Shown here piece after piece: positions 1 to 13,393 of a DNA stretch of 64,000 nt (within the stretch, counting starts at the first letter, position 1; every line of letters starts with the position of its first letter). The notes beneath the pieces are model-generated. The model saw only the letters and a program-made list of their open reading frames with translations. It did not search any database and was not told the origin of the DNA. Source of the DNA: Petrosia ficiformis (lineage: Eukaryota > Porifera > Demospongiae > Haplosclerida > Petrosiidae). The stretch is from positions 5,863,577 through 5,927,576 of the forward strand of contig OX345644.1 in NCBI GenBank assembly GCA_947044365.1. The letters run 5' to 3'. Position numbers and translations under genes: made by a program.

Positions 1-420
1 GGATGCTTCGGCTCGTGATCCTTCATCAGCTATAAAGCAAAAACCAAGAGTACACAACTTATATAAGTAACATACAAACAACTATATTTAAAAGACATAT
101 ATATTAGGTATTATTTTGTATTGACCTTTGTTCTTTCTTCTTGAAATTGCAACTGCTACATTAAATTTTGGGTGTACATTGCATTACTAAATTGCAAATG
201 GTTAATTTGCTTTATTACCACATGCAGTATGCTCAGCAAAGGGTTAAGCGATTGGTTCTGTCTGTCCATCTGTCTGTCTATTGGTCTGTCATGCAAAAAA
301 AAATCGGTATCAAACTTCAGCTGCTTTAAACATCTTCTAAACATATCAGTCAGCTAGAAAATAGTGATATAATAACGTATGCAATACTATGCATACTTTG
401 CTGAAGCTAATGAAAATGGA
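1..420. other. Diverged left flank of the tandem array
   Basis: No coding exon is visible. Bases 1-165 resemble the dispersed element at 7652-7805, including the shared opening GGATGCTTC and the CTTCATCAGCTATAAAGC core. Bases 177-330 resemble 16678-16830 at roughly nine in ten bases by eye. Bases 331-420 resemble 17375-17460. A 535-bp TTAA element and about 185 bases present in the later copies are missing here. The segment is therefore a diverged version of CDIPT intron 2, not the same sequence as the interior copies. Confidence 0.6.
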
Positions 421-871
421 CTTGTACAGGTTTGAATTTGATATCTTAGGCTTTCCTAGAATCTCTTCTGTGTGGTTAAGTAAGCTCCTCAGAAAATGTA
501 TTGTTAAAGTTGCATAGCTAAGAAAACAGCTGAAAATGTGCCTACCCAGACACTAAATTTGAGTAAAAAATTGAATGGTTTTTGAAGTACCTACAATAAT
601 TATTCAACTTGGTACAGGATCTATTTTTCTACCTGTTGGCCAGGTCTACTGTGGAAGTAATTGAACATTAAGACAATCTTTAATAAGTAATTGTATTCGC
701 TTTTGCTCACTTCTACCATAACCCTCCAGGCTTGGTGGATAAAATTGTTAAAATAATTTTAGTATAATTATAGTTACAATGATGATTATAGATCGTATGT
801 TCTATTTATATGCTTGTAAAGAAAATATAATTTTACTGATTCAATTACTTCAATATCTTTTGTTCTAATAG

Positions 872-3800
872 CAACCATATTTGGAGGAACGCTAGACATT
901 CTGATTGACAGGTGAGAAATTAGCATACTTAACAATATTGCAATATTTTTTGGCATCTGTTAGTTGTGATTGAAGTTATTATGTAATTTCAAAAGCACAA
1001 AAATTTTATATCATTTATTTTGTATATCTGCATGTTAACACTTAACTGCTCTCACTACGCTGTAAAAGTATTGGTTGTTATAAAACATTTGGTTGATTAT
1101 ATGAAAACAAAATTGTTTAAATAACTTGATGATTGTAAGGATTTAATTGCATGTTGTGCATCCTGTTGAAGCCATGATGTCCTATTTTGTTAATAATAAT
1201 TTTTTTTGTTTTGTGTCACTTCAGTATCTCTGCAGCAATTGAACATCTGCAACCACATAATTTATCAAAAAACACACAAAACATTATAATTAGTTATTTG
1301 CTTCAATTAATATTTAAAATATCATAATAATTATTATGAATGCAGTACACAATGTTTTTTGGCATACATATTGCATATCCATACCTGTCAACCATGCATT
1401 GTGTATATGTGCATAATCACACTTATAATTAATAAATTGTGATAATGCAATGAGCTACATTAGGCTAATAGCATGATTTTATAAGTTAATACTGCATGAA
1501 TTAAGCACTACACACAAATGAACAGGGATGAAGGCATTGAATTACCAGGTTCCTAGATAAGAAAAGCCAAGCTCAGCTGAGGGTATGTATATTAGTTTGG
1601 GGATGTCCAATTATTATAGCAGGCTTCTTATCATCACCTTTCATCAAACCAACATTTCAAGCTAATATACCAACTTGTCTATTATCTTGTGTGAACCAAC
1701 ACAAAGGTTGTATATTTTTCGAGTATTCATTTTTACTGCTATATTAATAATTGGTGGAGTAGTTCCTTCTGTCCTTTACACATGGATGTACAGATGTGGA
1801 AGAAAGCTACATGTAAAATACACTCTTGGACAGTTCGCATTGCAAATAGCAAATTAGTTTACCCTGATGAAGGCTAGAGTATCTAATAGTGGTGAAAACC
1901 ACTATATCTAACTACACACAAAATTGTATTAGTCATTATGATGGAATATTTATCTTATACTATCACTAATTAAATTTCTTTATCTCCTCCTCATATCAAC
2001 AGGTGTTCACTTATGATATTTCTAATGGGCTTGTGTTCCATATATCCAGAATATATGCTTGTTTTTCAATTAGCTGGATATCTTGATGTGAGCCGAATGT
2101 GGATGAGAATGCACAGGTCTGACTAAAAAATAATTTATCAGTTACTTTAATAATTATAACTAATGCATGATCCCAAAGGGCTTACCCTATGATGGCTTCA
2201 TATATATAGGCTACTAGCATCTCTGAAAACCGAAATAACGTCCAGCAATTGGCAATTTTTGGACATTTTGCCTCTTTGTCTGGACATGTCTGGACAAAAT
2301 TGCATTTGTCTTGATAAATAGTTAGTTACATGTATATAAGAACAAAATTAGAACAGTAGCCTCAGAGCAAAGTTAACTATCAGTCAAGAGCACTCATAGC
2401 CTATAGTATGTTTCTAATAATTATATCTTATTATAGTCATTTTCCAGGCAAAATCCACAACTTGCTGGTAAAATATTGTTTTGTCCAGATGTTTCTGCTG
2501 GACATTTTCAAAAACTATTCCGAACACTGTCATATTCCAAAAACGCAATTATTATGCATACACTCCATTTTACATACTCTTTATAAATTGATTTGTTATT
2601 TCAACCAATTTTATTGGTTATATTAGTTTCATAACAATTTCAATGTAACATTTATTTTTGAATATGAGTGGCCAATACAAGTAAAATTTTGTTAGTGAAC
2701 TATGTTACCTAGAGTACATAAGCCTATACGTATTTGTACTCTTGACATTCATTTATAGTACATCAGAATATTTATAATAATGTAATATAAAGTATTATGT
2801 GGAATGTACATGTACCATCATTTTCCCCCATTAGTAAATTAATCAGCCATGAACAATGATTTACATCACTAAGTAATTAGTAAATGAGCTAAATCATTCA
2901 CATGGAACAATATTTGGCTCAATATTTTTGGCTTGAAAGCCTGTAGAAGTAAAATTGCATTCATAATTAATCAAATTAATACATCATTCCCAGGGGCTCA
3001 GTCAATTAATGGACATGGTATGTAAAAGAACGCAAGCCTGAACCTGAACTATAGTCATAAATAACTCATAATATTGATACATAGAATGTTTAGAGTATTT
3101 TGATTGATTATTCAGTATCACTCACCCCTAGTATAAACTCCAAGTAGCGTATAATAGTTGAAATACATTGCAAGAAGACTTGAAGAATTATATAAAAACC
3201 TTTAAATATAATTAAAAAATAACTATAATAGCTGTTGGGTTTTATGATTAACGGTCACCACAAAGTAGACAATCATAGAGATACAGTTTCTCCAAAATTA
3301 TAATTACTTTGTTCATACAGTTGCACATTGCAGGGACAAAAAGGTATTAAGGCATCCTCAAGCAGTCCAATACTTACCTTTTATTACTCTGAAGTAAGTA
3401 TATATGCAGATGTTTTAGCAAAATAATTATGATTCATTCTAATTGCTCAGTTAGGTCTCCACATATTCAGCTATGGATCTGAGTTGTTTTACGTTGCTCT
3501 TTATCTTCTTTACTTCTCCATAGGACCAACTGGTATTTCGTTTATTCAAAATACAATCACATACATATATATACTATAAAATGTTATTTAACTTATTTTA
3601 ACCCTCACTTGGTTTCAATGCAATATTAATAATAATTATGCTCCTACATACTAATTTCTCTGGAATGAGCAAGTAATATCTGTTGTTTTCATAGACACTA
3701 TAATGGGAACAATGAATAATACAACACAGGTTATACCTACATAATTATAATACTGTGCTATATGATTGTATTACCCTTTTTGTTACTATGCTTTATTATG

Positions 3801-4414
3801 ACATATACTATATATACTAATCAATACGAATCAACTAGTACTTGTAAATATTATCTAGCAGGAAAAAGAAATTAGGATTGAGGAAAATAAAATTATATTG
3901 AAACTCAATCCTGTAACCATTTATAGGTTAAAATAACTGATTATGTACTAGTGCTGCAATGATTATGTCATAACCATGTCATATCACAACATTTTAAATT
4001 TTATGGAAAAGAGATTTTATTCCTTGAAGCTTGTTTATAATATATAGCAATGTTTCTACCATTGTGACCTTAACAGTAATACAGTAAATATACATCACAT
4101 ATTCAATGGTTATGTACTGATGTCACGACATAAAATGCTATGACATATGACATGGAAAATGTCCATATTGTGCACATTGGAGCAATATTAATTTAGTGTG
4201 TTTCTGTTTGCAACTTCTGTAGCCAAGGTAATTATGTGTACTTTATTTTTATCTAGTTACGTTTGGCAGTTATGAAGTTGGTCTATGGCAGATATTTGCA
4301 GCAGTCACATTTCCAATAGTCTGTATTAAACAATTGTTTAATATTGTAATCCTCAAAATCAGTTGTCAAGACATAGCTGCTATTGACTTAGCCAAGAGAG
4401 AGAAACATCATTAG
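872..4414 (+). CDS. CDIPT: CDIPT exons 3-7, copy 1 (5' end outside window)
   Basis: Exons are 872-911, 2003-2116, 3321-3393, 3451-3532 and 4257-4414, joined in frame by GT-AG introns and ending at TAG. They encode the C-terminal two thirds of CDP-diacylglycerol-inositol 3-phosphatidyltransferase. Exon 3 carries the GGTLDILID part of the CDP-alcohol phosphatidyltransferase motif (G-x3-D-x3-D). Later exons carry hydrophobic helices and a basic C-terminus ending KREKHH. Exons 1-2 would lie before base 1. The intron 2 that precedes these exons is the diverged flank, so this copy may belong to a different haplotype or paralogue at its 5' end. The coding sequence looks identical to the two complete copies. 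Confidence 0.85.
2971..3060 (+). repeat. Dispersed repeat with GTCAATTAATGG core (CDIPT intron 4)
   Basis: The core reads GGGGCTCAGTCAATTAATGG and is followed by a GGTATGTAAAAGAACG-type tail. Related copies lie at 56376-56470, 63417-63510 and, inverted, at 58551-58650. The tandem copies carry it at about 20199-20288 and 37367-37456. Confidence 0.6.
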
Positions 4415-4721
4415 TGTGAAAAATATTGATTAGCTTTGTAATTGATTCTTTATTTACAATACATTTGAAATTACAAAGTGGAGCTGTAAGTAATTCTGTG
4501 TAAGAAAAATAGCTTTGGTATTGAAGTCAAAAGTTAAACTACAATGTACATGTGTTGGACAGCATGTTTAAACAGAAACAGTTATAATAAATCATAATTA
4601 TGTCATCATAAAAAGTATTATACTATGATTGACCATTTACATAGCTAACTGGACTCTAGTCATCATTTTGTTGTTACTTCATGAGGTGAAAACTACCATT
4701 AACTCTAATAGGTGTTTTTTA

Positions 4722-5021
4722 TCACAATACGTATAAACTCACAGTTTCCTGCTGGACTACAATAAATTTATACTTATATCTAACACTATTTACTCTGGCT
4801 AGCCTTTGATGTAAGCTCTGATTTAATTTATTAATAACCACACCCTTAACAAAGCTTGACTCCCTAGAAAGTATTGTAGAACGGAGGCATCGTTTAATAT
4901 ATGACATTGCATGTGTCCTCTTAATTAAAACATCAGGACATTTTCTGTAATAACCATTATGAAGGGACCAAATAAAGTATTTACTTATTATGATGCAGGC
5001 ATGACAACATTTTGACCCCAA
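4722..5021 (-). other. Unrecognised 99-codon open frame, opposite strand
   Basis: A reverse-strand frame of 99 codons starts with ATG just downstream of CDIPT and ends before it. I recognise no domain and no signal or membrane segment. It is basic and repeats serially in the tandem copies. In the diverged copy 3 the C-terminal ~80 codons stay open, but a 4-base length change alters the first residues. It could be an exon of an unknown gene, a transposon remnant or chance. I do not claim it is expressed. Confidence 0.2.
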
Positions 5022-5506
5022 AACTCAAACTTTGATTCAACTTAAATAAACTCATGATTATTTAGCAACTATAAAACTGCTAACATGTCTTTCACCGACT
5101 ATTTCTTGATGTTAATTTTCAAGTTTTTGCTATATATTGTAATTTTGTTAATTTAGATATTAACTATTATTTTGAAATTATGGAGTGGCCAATATCTGAA
5201 CTATCTATGTATCACTGACTGATTGACTTGAAAACACAATGCATACATATACACCTAGCATGTATATTTTGGTAATGGACATGGAGGATGGGAAAACAAT
5301 ATTCGTGACTGCCAGGACACGTTCCTGGACATTAATGGTCCTCACTTGCCAGAATTGTTGAGATTTCATCTTTAGACCCAAGGCATTATTTAAACATATT
5401 AACTCAAGGCCATCAACTACTTCTCTCATTTGTATTATAACCCCATAACACTTGTTAGGCAACTTAATAACTACTATATATCTAATTTCTTTTGCAAACT
5501 GTGAAG

Positions 5507-7315
5507 AGGGAGATGTACGTGTAATGGATGGTGATATTACACAAGGTGGTAGAGTTGAAGTCTGTGCTAATAACATATGGGGTAGTATATGTAGTGATGG
5601 ATTTGATTTCACTGATGCCTATGTTGTGTGTAAGGAACTAGGGCTGGGGGAGTCAGGTACTGTATAACACAATGTACTAATTATTATAATTTGACATTGT
5701 TTTTCTATCATCAGAACCCACTGTTTATACCGACTCACATTTTGGAGATGGTAATGTACCTATTGTGTATTCTAACATGGGATGTAGAGGATATGAGAAT
5801 ACTGTACTAGAGTGTAGTAAACAAGAGTTTAGAAATTTCTCTTGTTCTCGTGATAAAGTTGTTGGAATCACTTGTCGAGATGGTATGTGAATGCAGTTTT
5901 ATACTGAAATTTGCATGTTATTTATATACAAGACTAAAATGGAAAAAAACCATATAATTTCACTAATTGTTTCAGTGGTGACAGAGCGTCCAACCCAAGA
6001 ACACATACCTTCTAATTTTATTTGCAAAGATTTCAATATAAGGGATTATGTGTGGGTAGTGGCTATCCATCAGGCAGGTCACTCAAGTGACAATGAATAG
6101 GTAAAACACTCCCTCTACATACACACGTGTACAATAATATTATCATAGGTACTTAAAATGTACAAACAACAGTTAGAAACTCTGTGTTTTAAGGAAGTAT
6201 TCCATTTTATAACATGCAGTTGGATGTTCCTTCGTGGCTTTACCACTCATAAGCCCCTACTTGTATAGATATACTTTCTTTTTTGTAGCATGTGTGAGGA
6301 TGGTTCAATATGACTAGTAGGGGGTCAGAATGCTCAAGAGGGAACTCTTGAATTATGTTCCTATAGCATCTGGGGTCTTGTGGCAGTGAGTGGTTGGGAT
6401 GAGAAAGATGCTAGTGTTGTATGTAATGAACTAGGATTTGCTAGTCAAGGTAATGAACTAGTTAAATTTACTGTGTAATTAGTTACAATCATTTGATTCT
6501 AAATTAGGTTCTGTTAGTTTTACTAATTCACACTACGGTAAACCTAATAAAACAGTTCATGTAAGCAATGTTGATTGTAGTGGAGTGGAAGATACTTTCA
6601 AAGAATGTAATGCAGCTCATATCCCACCAGAAGAACGAAGAGAATTATTGCTGTATGTAGATGTTGTTGGTGTGTCTTGTAGCATTTATCAATCAACCAC
6701 TGGGACTTATCGGTCAACCACTGGGACTCTGGATCGATCAAAACCATCACTAGATTCATCAGATCAATCCAAATCATCACTAGATTCATCAGATCAATCC
6801 AAATCATCACTAGATTCATCAGATCAATCCAAATCATCACTAGATTCATCAGATCAATCCAAATCATCACTAGATTCATCAGATCAATCCAAATCATCAC
6901 TAAATTCATCAGATCAATCCAAATCATCACAGGATTCATCAGATCAATTGAATCCATCAGTGATACCTAGAGCAAGTAAAAACACGCAGGATCGTGAAAC
7001 TATGGCTGGTTTGATTATAGTGGTGATTCTATTCTCTCTTTCTGTGGTACTTGTTGCTGGGTGAGTACATGTTTCTGAACTTGATATCATCATGATTATT
7101 TTTTATTACATGATGCTACATGTTATACAATATCTTTTAGCTTAGCAATCTACATCCTGTTTATCAAAAGAGCTACAAAACTGAGGATCCAAAATCGTGC
7201 TTCTTCTCAGCGAATGACAATGTCTTCTCTTGATGATGGAGGTGACTCTGGAAAAATGAATCCAGTTGGTACAATAAACCCTGTATTTTCTCCAAACCTT
7301 AATCAAAATGAATAA
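5507..7315 (+). CDS. SRCR-domain type I membrane protein, copy 1
   Basis: Exons are 5507-5656, 5715-5882, 5976-6077, 6318-6449, 6508-7060 and 7141-7315. They join with compatible phases into about 426 codons and end at TAA 7313. The first SRCR domain spans exons 1-2, with the typical GRVEVC...WGS and VVCKELGLG motifs. A linker exon follows. The second SRCR domain (LELCSYSIWG, VVCNELGF, VGVSC) lies in exons 4-5. After it come a Ser-rich stalk of seven 10-residue repeats, a transmembrane helix (AGLIIVVILFSLSVVLVAG) and a ~60-residue basic cytoplasmic tail. SRCR proteins are extracellular binding and scavenger receptors; the ligand is unknown. The signal-peptide exon is uncertain; an ATG at 5085 begins a hydrophobic stretch that could serve. 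Exon 4 has a stronger-looking acceptor at 6287-6288 that would include an in-frame TGA at 6311, so the gene could be impaired. Confidence 0.75.
6744..6953 (+). repeat. 30-bp coding minisatellite (7 copies) in SRCR stalk
   Basis: Seven tandem 30-bp units start at 6744, 6774, 6804, 6834, 6864, 6894 and 6924. Each encodes the 10-residue unit S-S-L-D-S-S-D-Q-S-K. The last two units have drifted (Asn or Gln for Asp or Leu). The multiple of three keeps the frame whatever the copy number. The Ser-rich acidic stalk is a plausible O-glycosylated spacer that holds the SRCR domains off the membrane. Confidence 0.9.
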
Positions 7316-7651
7316 ATGGAGGATGAGCAATGTATTCTTTCTACTATAAACTGATGAAATGATACAGTAACACAATGTTTTTTCCTTTACTGTTGAATGC
7401 ATTTTTTTTGATTGCAACACTTTGATACACACACAAAATTATTGATAATTATACTGCTGCTATTTGATATAATGTTTTAGTTTTTTTGCACACATATCGA
7501 AGGAGATAACAATTGCATTAAAATTTATTTACCTTTCAATACTTTCAATGTCAATACCACTATAAAATTACTAATGAGTATGTATATCGTGGGAATTTTT
7601 TCGAGCAGATGCTTAGCAATTTAGCAAAAGTAATTCTCTTAGAAATTTATT

Positions 7652-7805
7652 GGATGCTTCAGCTCGTGAGCCTTCATCAGCTATAAAGCAAAAACCAAGA
7701 GTACACAACTTATATAAGTAACATACAACTATATTCAAAAGAGATATATATTAGGTATTATTTTATATTGACCTTTGTTCTTTCTTCTACTACATTAATT
7801 TTGGG
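7652..7805 (+). repeat. Dispersed element, same family as 1-165
   Basis: The first ~150 bases match window positions 1-165 with small indels. No terminal inverted repeat or coding capacity is evident. The second tandem copy lies at 24880-25033. Confidence 0.55.
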
Positions 7806-7925
7806 GTGAATTGATATGACTGTACACTTGGCAATCTTTCAATTATTTAGTGAAATTTCTTGGTGTTTTTACCATAACATCAATCAACTGCTGAACTATA
7901 TATACTTTTTATTATTGTCATTATA

Positions 7926-8123
7926 CTTGTACCTAATGATTGGTGTAATGCTGTGATTGTCCCAAACCCGAAAAAGAGAGACTTAATGGACTGTGGTAAC
8001 TGGAGAGGAATTAGTATGCTAGAGGTTGCTATTGTCACAGAAAATTTAAACCAAAGGGCTTTAGAGCATGCAAGTCCTGATGAAAGTGGCAGCAAAGTGG
8101 GGTTTGTGTGTGAGCATAGTTAA
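7926..8123 (+). pseudogene. Non-LTR retrotransposon reverse transcriptase fragment
   Basis: A 65-codon open stretch reads DWCNAVIVPNPKKRD followed by L-M-D-C-G-N-W-R-G-I-S. This matches the conserved 'A-I-V-P-I-P-K-K-G-D ... D-C-x-N-W-R-G-I-S-L-L' block near the N-terminal side of LINE-type reverse transcriptases. The rest of the enzyme, including the catalytic YADD region, is absent, and the segment after the block looks shortened. It is a decayed insertion without function. Family assignment rests on this one block. Confidence 0.65.
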
Positions 8124-8759
8124 TACCAAAGCAATGGTTTTAGGATTACATGTATAATCTCACCAGTGATACACTCTCTAAAATAATTCAAATAATAATA
8201 AATATGTATACATATATTATGCATAACTGTGCTAGTACTGTTCCAGTATGACAATAATAACCTTATGATATTAGTTTTGCTAATATTTTATCTATACTAA
8301 AAGTGCCTATAATTATATGTTAGTTAAAGTTAACGACCTCACTAATAGGGTTTTAGTTAGTTTACCATAGAAATAATGTAATACCATCAGACTTTCAGTT
8401 AACTATTATAATTATTAAACTACAAAATAATAATTATAATAGTTATTAATTTAGGGCTGTCAGACTTTTAGACTTATCAGCCATCAACTTACCCACCTAG
8501 CTCTTTGTCCTAATAGGTTTAATATGACTAGAGACCATATCAACTATATAGCCTATATAGTCACAGGAGTTCATAACTCCAAAGAAATAGTAAGGAGTGG
8601 AACAACCAACTAAAGTAGTAGTAATACTTCTCTTCCCTTTAGTATGTACAGCAACATCAACTTTTCCAGGTATGTAAAACATTAATAATACTTTTACTTG
8701 TTGTAAAATTAATAATAAATTTATCTATATAGCAATGTAGAGGCCATAGACTGTAATAA

Positions 8760-9307
8760 CCCTTACAGGACTTTTAACAATTCTACCCATTTCCAACACT
8801 GGTGTCTCCGCTGCAGATATCTTGGCCACCCTTCACTTTTTGTATATCCCTAACTTCTTTGTAGTATCTTGCTTACTGGAACTCGAAGGTTCCTAAGCGC
8901 TTTATAGAACTAACTCATGACAAATGCAGTGTGCTAGCTCCCTCTTTCGACAACAACTGGGGCAAACAAAGCGACCCCACTGCATGTTAGCACCAGCTAC
9001 ACCTATGATATCGGGTTTTACAGCAAGAGAAATGTCTTAGCTACCGAACTGATTGCATGGGTGGTAAGGGGGCTGCACCCCCTTCCAATGGGAGGAAGCC
9101 CCTTCCCCCCCCCCCCCCTTTCAAATTCCCCTCATAATCCATATTTAGGCCAAAGTGCAGCCAAAAAGTCATCAATGTTTTAGCCATTTTCATAGGCTTA
9201 TCACTGAAACTAATTACGAACACTGGAGTGCTTTGTAACACTAGGAAAACACTCCTAAGTTCTTAGGAGTTAAATGTCACAGATATGTGACATCAGTCCT
9301 CTACGAG
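8760..9307 (-). mobile_element. piggyBac-like MITE, orientation 1
   Basis: About 548 bases have imperfect terminal inverted repeats of 13 bases: CCCTTACAGGACT at one end and AGTCCTCTACGAG at the other. TTAA follows the right end, and a degenerate ATAA precedes the left. The interior matches the inverted element at 16831-17365 along its length. TTAA targets and termini starting CCC are hallmarks of piggyBac-type elements. There is no transposase frame, so it would depend on an enzyme supplied elsewhere. A run of 14 C lies inside it near 9105. Confidence 0.6.
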
Positions 9308-9311
9308 TTAA

Positions 9312-12026
<2,715 letters not shown>

Positions 12027-12175
12027 AGTATGCTAACAGTCCTATATACAAAATATAGCACCTGAGTTTTGTGTTCGAGGATGTGATATAGCCCGAGCCT
12101 GCGAGGGCTATATCACATTCGAGGGCACAAAACGAGGCTCCTATATTTTGTATATAGGACCTGTTAGCATACTAT
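12027..12175. repeat. 149-bp foldback palindrome
   Basis: The left arm begins AGTATGCTAACAGTCC and the right arm ends with its complement, GGACCTGTTAGCATACT. The arms continue inward through TATATACAAAATATAG and GATATAGCCC to a loop of only a few bases near 12100. It is probably a foldback-type MITE; in RNA it would form a long hairpin. Confidence 0.8.
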
Positions 12176-12318
12176 ATATAATATATTGTATGATGGTGAC
12201 GTCTCCTGCATAGTACTAGTGTGCACATGGAAGGTCTTTATGCAATATATAGAACTCACCACATCAAAGGGATGATGTCACCATCATACTATATAATATA
12301 CATATATATATATATATA

Positions 12319-12478
12319 CAGGGTTTAATCCAGGGGGGGCACTGGGGGGGGCAAATGCCCCCCCCCCCCCAAGGATTCACATGACCAACCCCCCCCCCCC
12401 CCCCCCCCCCCGGTTTCTACAATTATTAATTTTGCCCCTTCAAGGACATATATCTAGATTAAACCCTGATATATATTA
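12319..12478. mobile_element. Small MITE with CAGGGTTTAATC termini
   Basis: Terminal inverted repeats CAGGGTTTAATCCAG and CTAGATTAAACCCTG bound about 160 bases lying in TA-rich DNA. The inside holds runs of 13 and 23 C. A partial inverted second copy, starting CAGGGTTTAATCTAG, lies at 12502-12550. It is cut off by the TTAA element that starts at 12555. Confidence 0.65.
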
Positions 12479-12554
12479 TATATAATATATATAATATATA
12501 TCAGGGTTTAATCTAGATATATGTCCTTGAAGGGGCAAAATTAATAATTATTAA

Positions 12555-12712
12555 CCCATAGCTTCATCATGAGTTACAGTATAATCCTCATGACATATAT
12601 ATTATATTATAAGTTACTATAGTCTGTTTACACTCACAATGACCTCAGAATGTATAGTTTATATAGTTTAATGTCATGAGGATTATACTGTAACTCATGA
12701 TGAAGCTATGGG
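12555..12712. mobile_element. Palindromic TTAA-flanked MITE
   Basis: A 158-bp element flanked on both sides by TTAA (12551-12554 and 12713-12716). Its two ends are long, nearly perfect inverted repeats beginning CCCATAGCTTCATCATGAG. TTAA duplication and a CCC terminus suggest piggyBac-type mobilisation. Older copies of the family occur near 45290-45410 and 54320-54440. Confidence 0.75.
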
Positions 12713-13393
12713 TTAATATTTGACATACACAAACATACACAAAAAAGACTGGGAAGGATAATCATATGAAAATGGTGCAAATTAAAAGATTGTTGATCAT
12801 TCCAAACTAAAGAACAAGTCATGGAGAATATGAATGACCAACCTATAGCAATTACTTTATTTTTGATGGAATATTGGTGAATTACAAGAAAGTTTCTCAC
12901 TTTTAACAGATGCAAACCAGTTATTAAGCCAGATAAAATTATTACTTATTTGAGTCCATTATCATCAAAAGTACTATGTTGTTATGGATACAGACATCTA
13001 CTATCACAACAACTAATAACTTGAAGCACTGTTGATATAATTATTTGGGCACCCAAAGTGTTTGGAAACTTACAAGTACATGATTTAGCGGTGTGAAAAC
13101 TGTAAAAGAATACATGAATACTTTTAAAATTCATTCCATAATTGTTATACATGGTAACAGCAGTAGCAATAAAATAACTATAAAATTACAAATTATGCAC
13201 AAACTAATAACTAAATTGATTGAAGTGTAAACTATTATGTTGTTAGAAGTATAGACATGCTACTGCCACAACTACTAATTACTTAAAGCATAGCTATACA
13301 AACATACAAAATTATATTGAAGAAAAACAGTGCAGAAAACAAAAGAATGAGTGCAGAGCATGCAATACTTTAGTTCTATGTGCAGTATTTCTT

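Noticed and set aside
5205..5460. Additional exon upstream of the SRCR gene
   Set aside because: A 36-codon stretch starting YFGNGHGGWENN looks protein-like, but it has no usable donor and ends in a stop.
6311..6313. TGA as a selenocysteine codon in the SRCR gene
   Set aside because: The position aligns with an ordinary residue before the SRCR 'V-G-G' start, SRCR proteins are not selenoproteins, and no SECIS-like hairpin was recognised downstream.
6598..6957. 119-codon minus-strand frame
   Set aside because: It is the shadow of the 30-bp coding minisatellite of the SRCR stalk.
9041..9241. Gly-rich 66-codon minus-strand frame
   Set aside because: It lies wholly inside the TTAA MITE and includes the translated C run.
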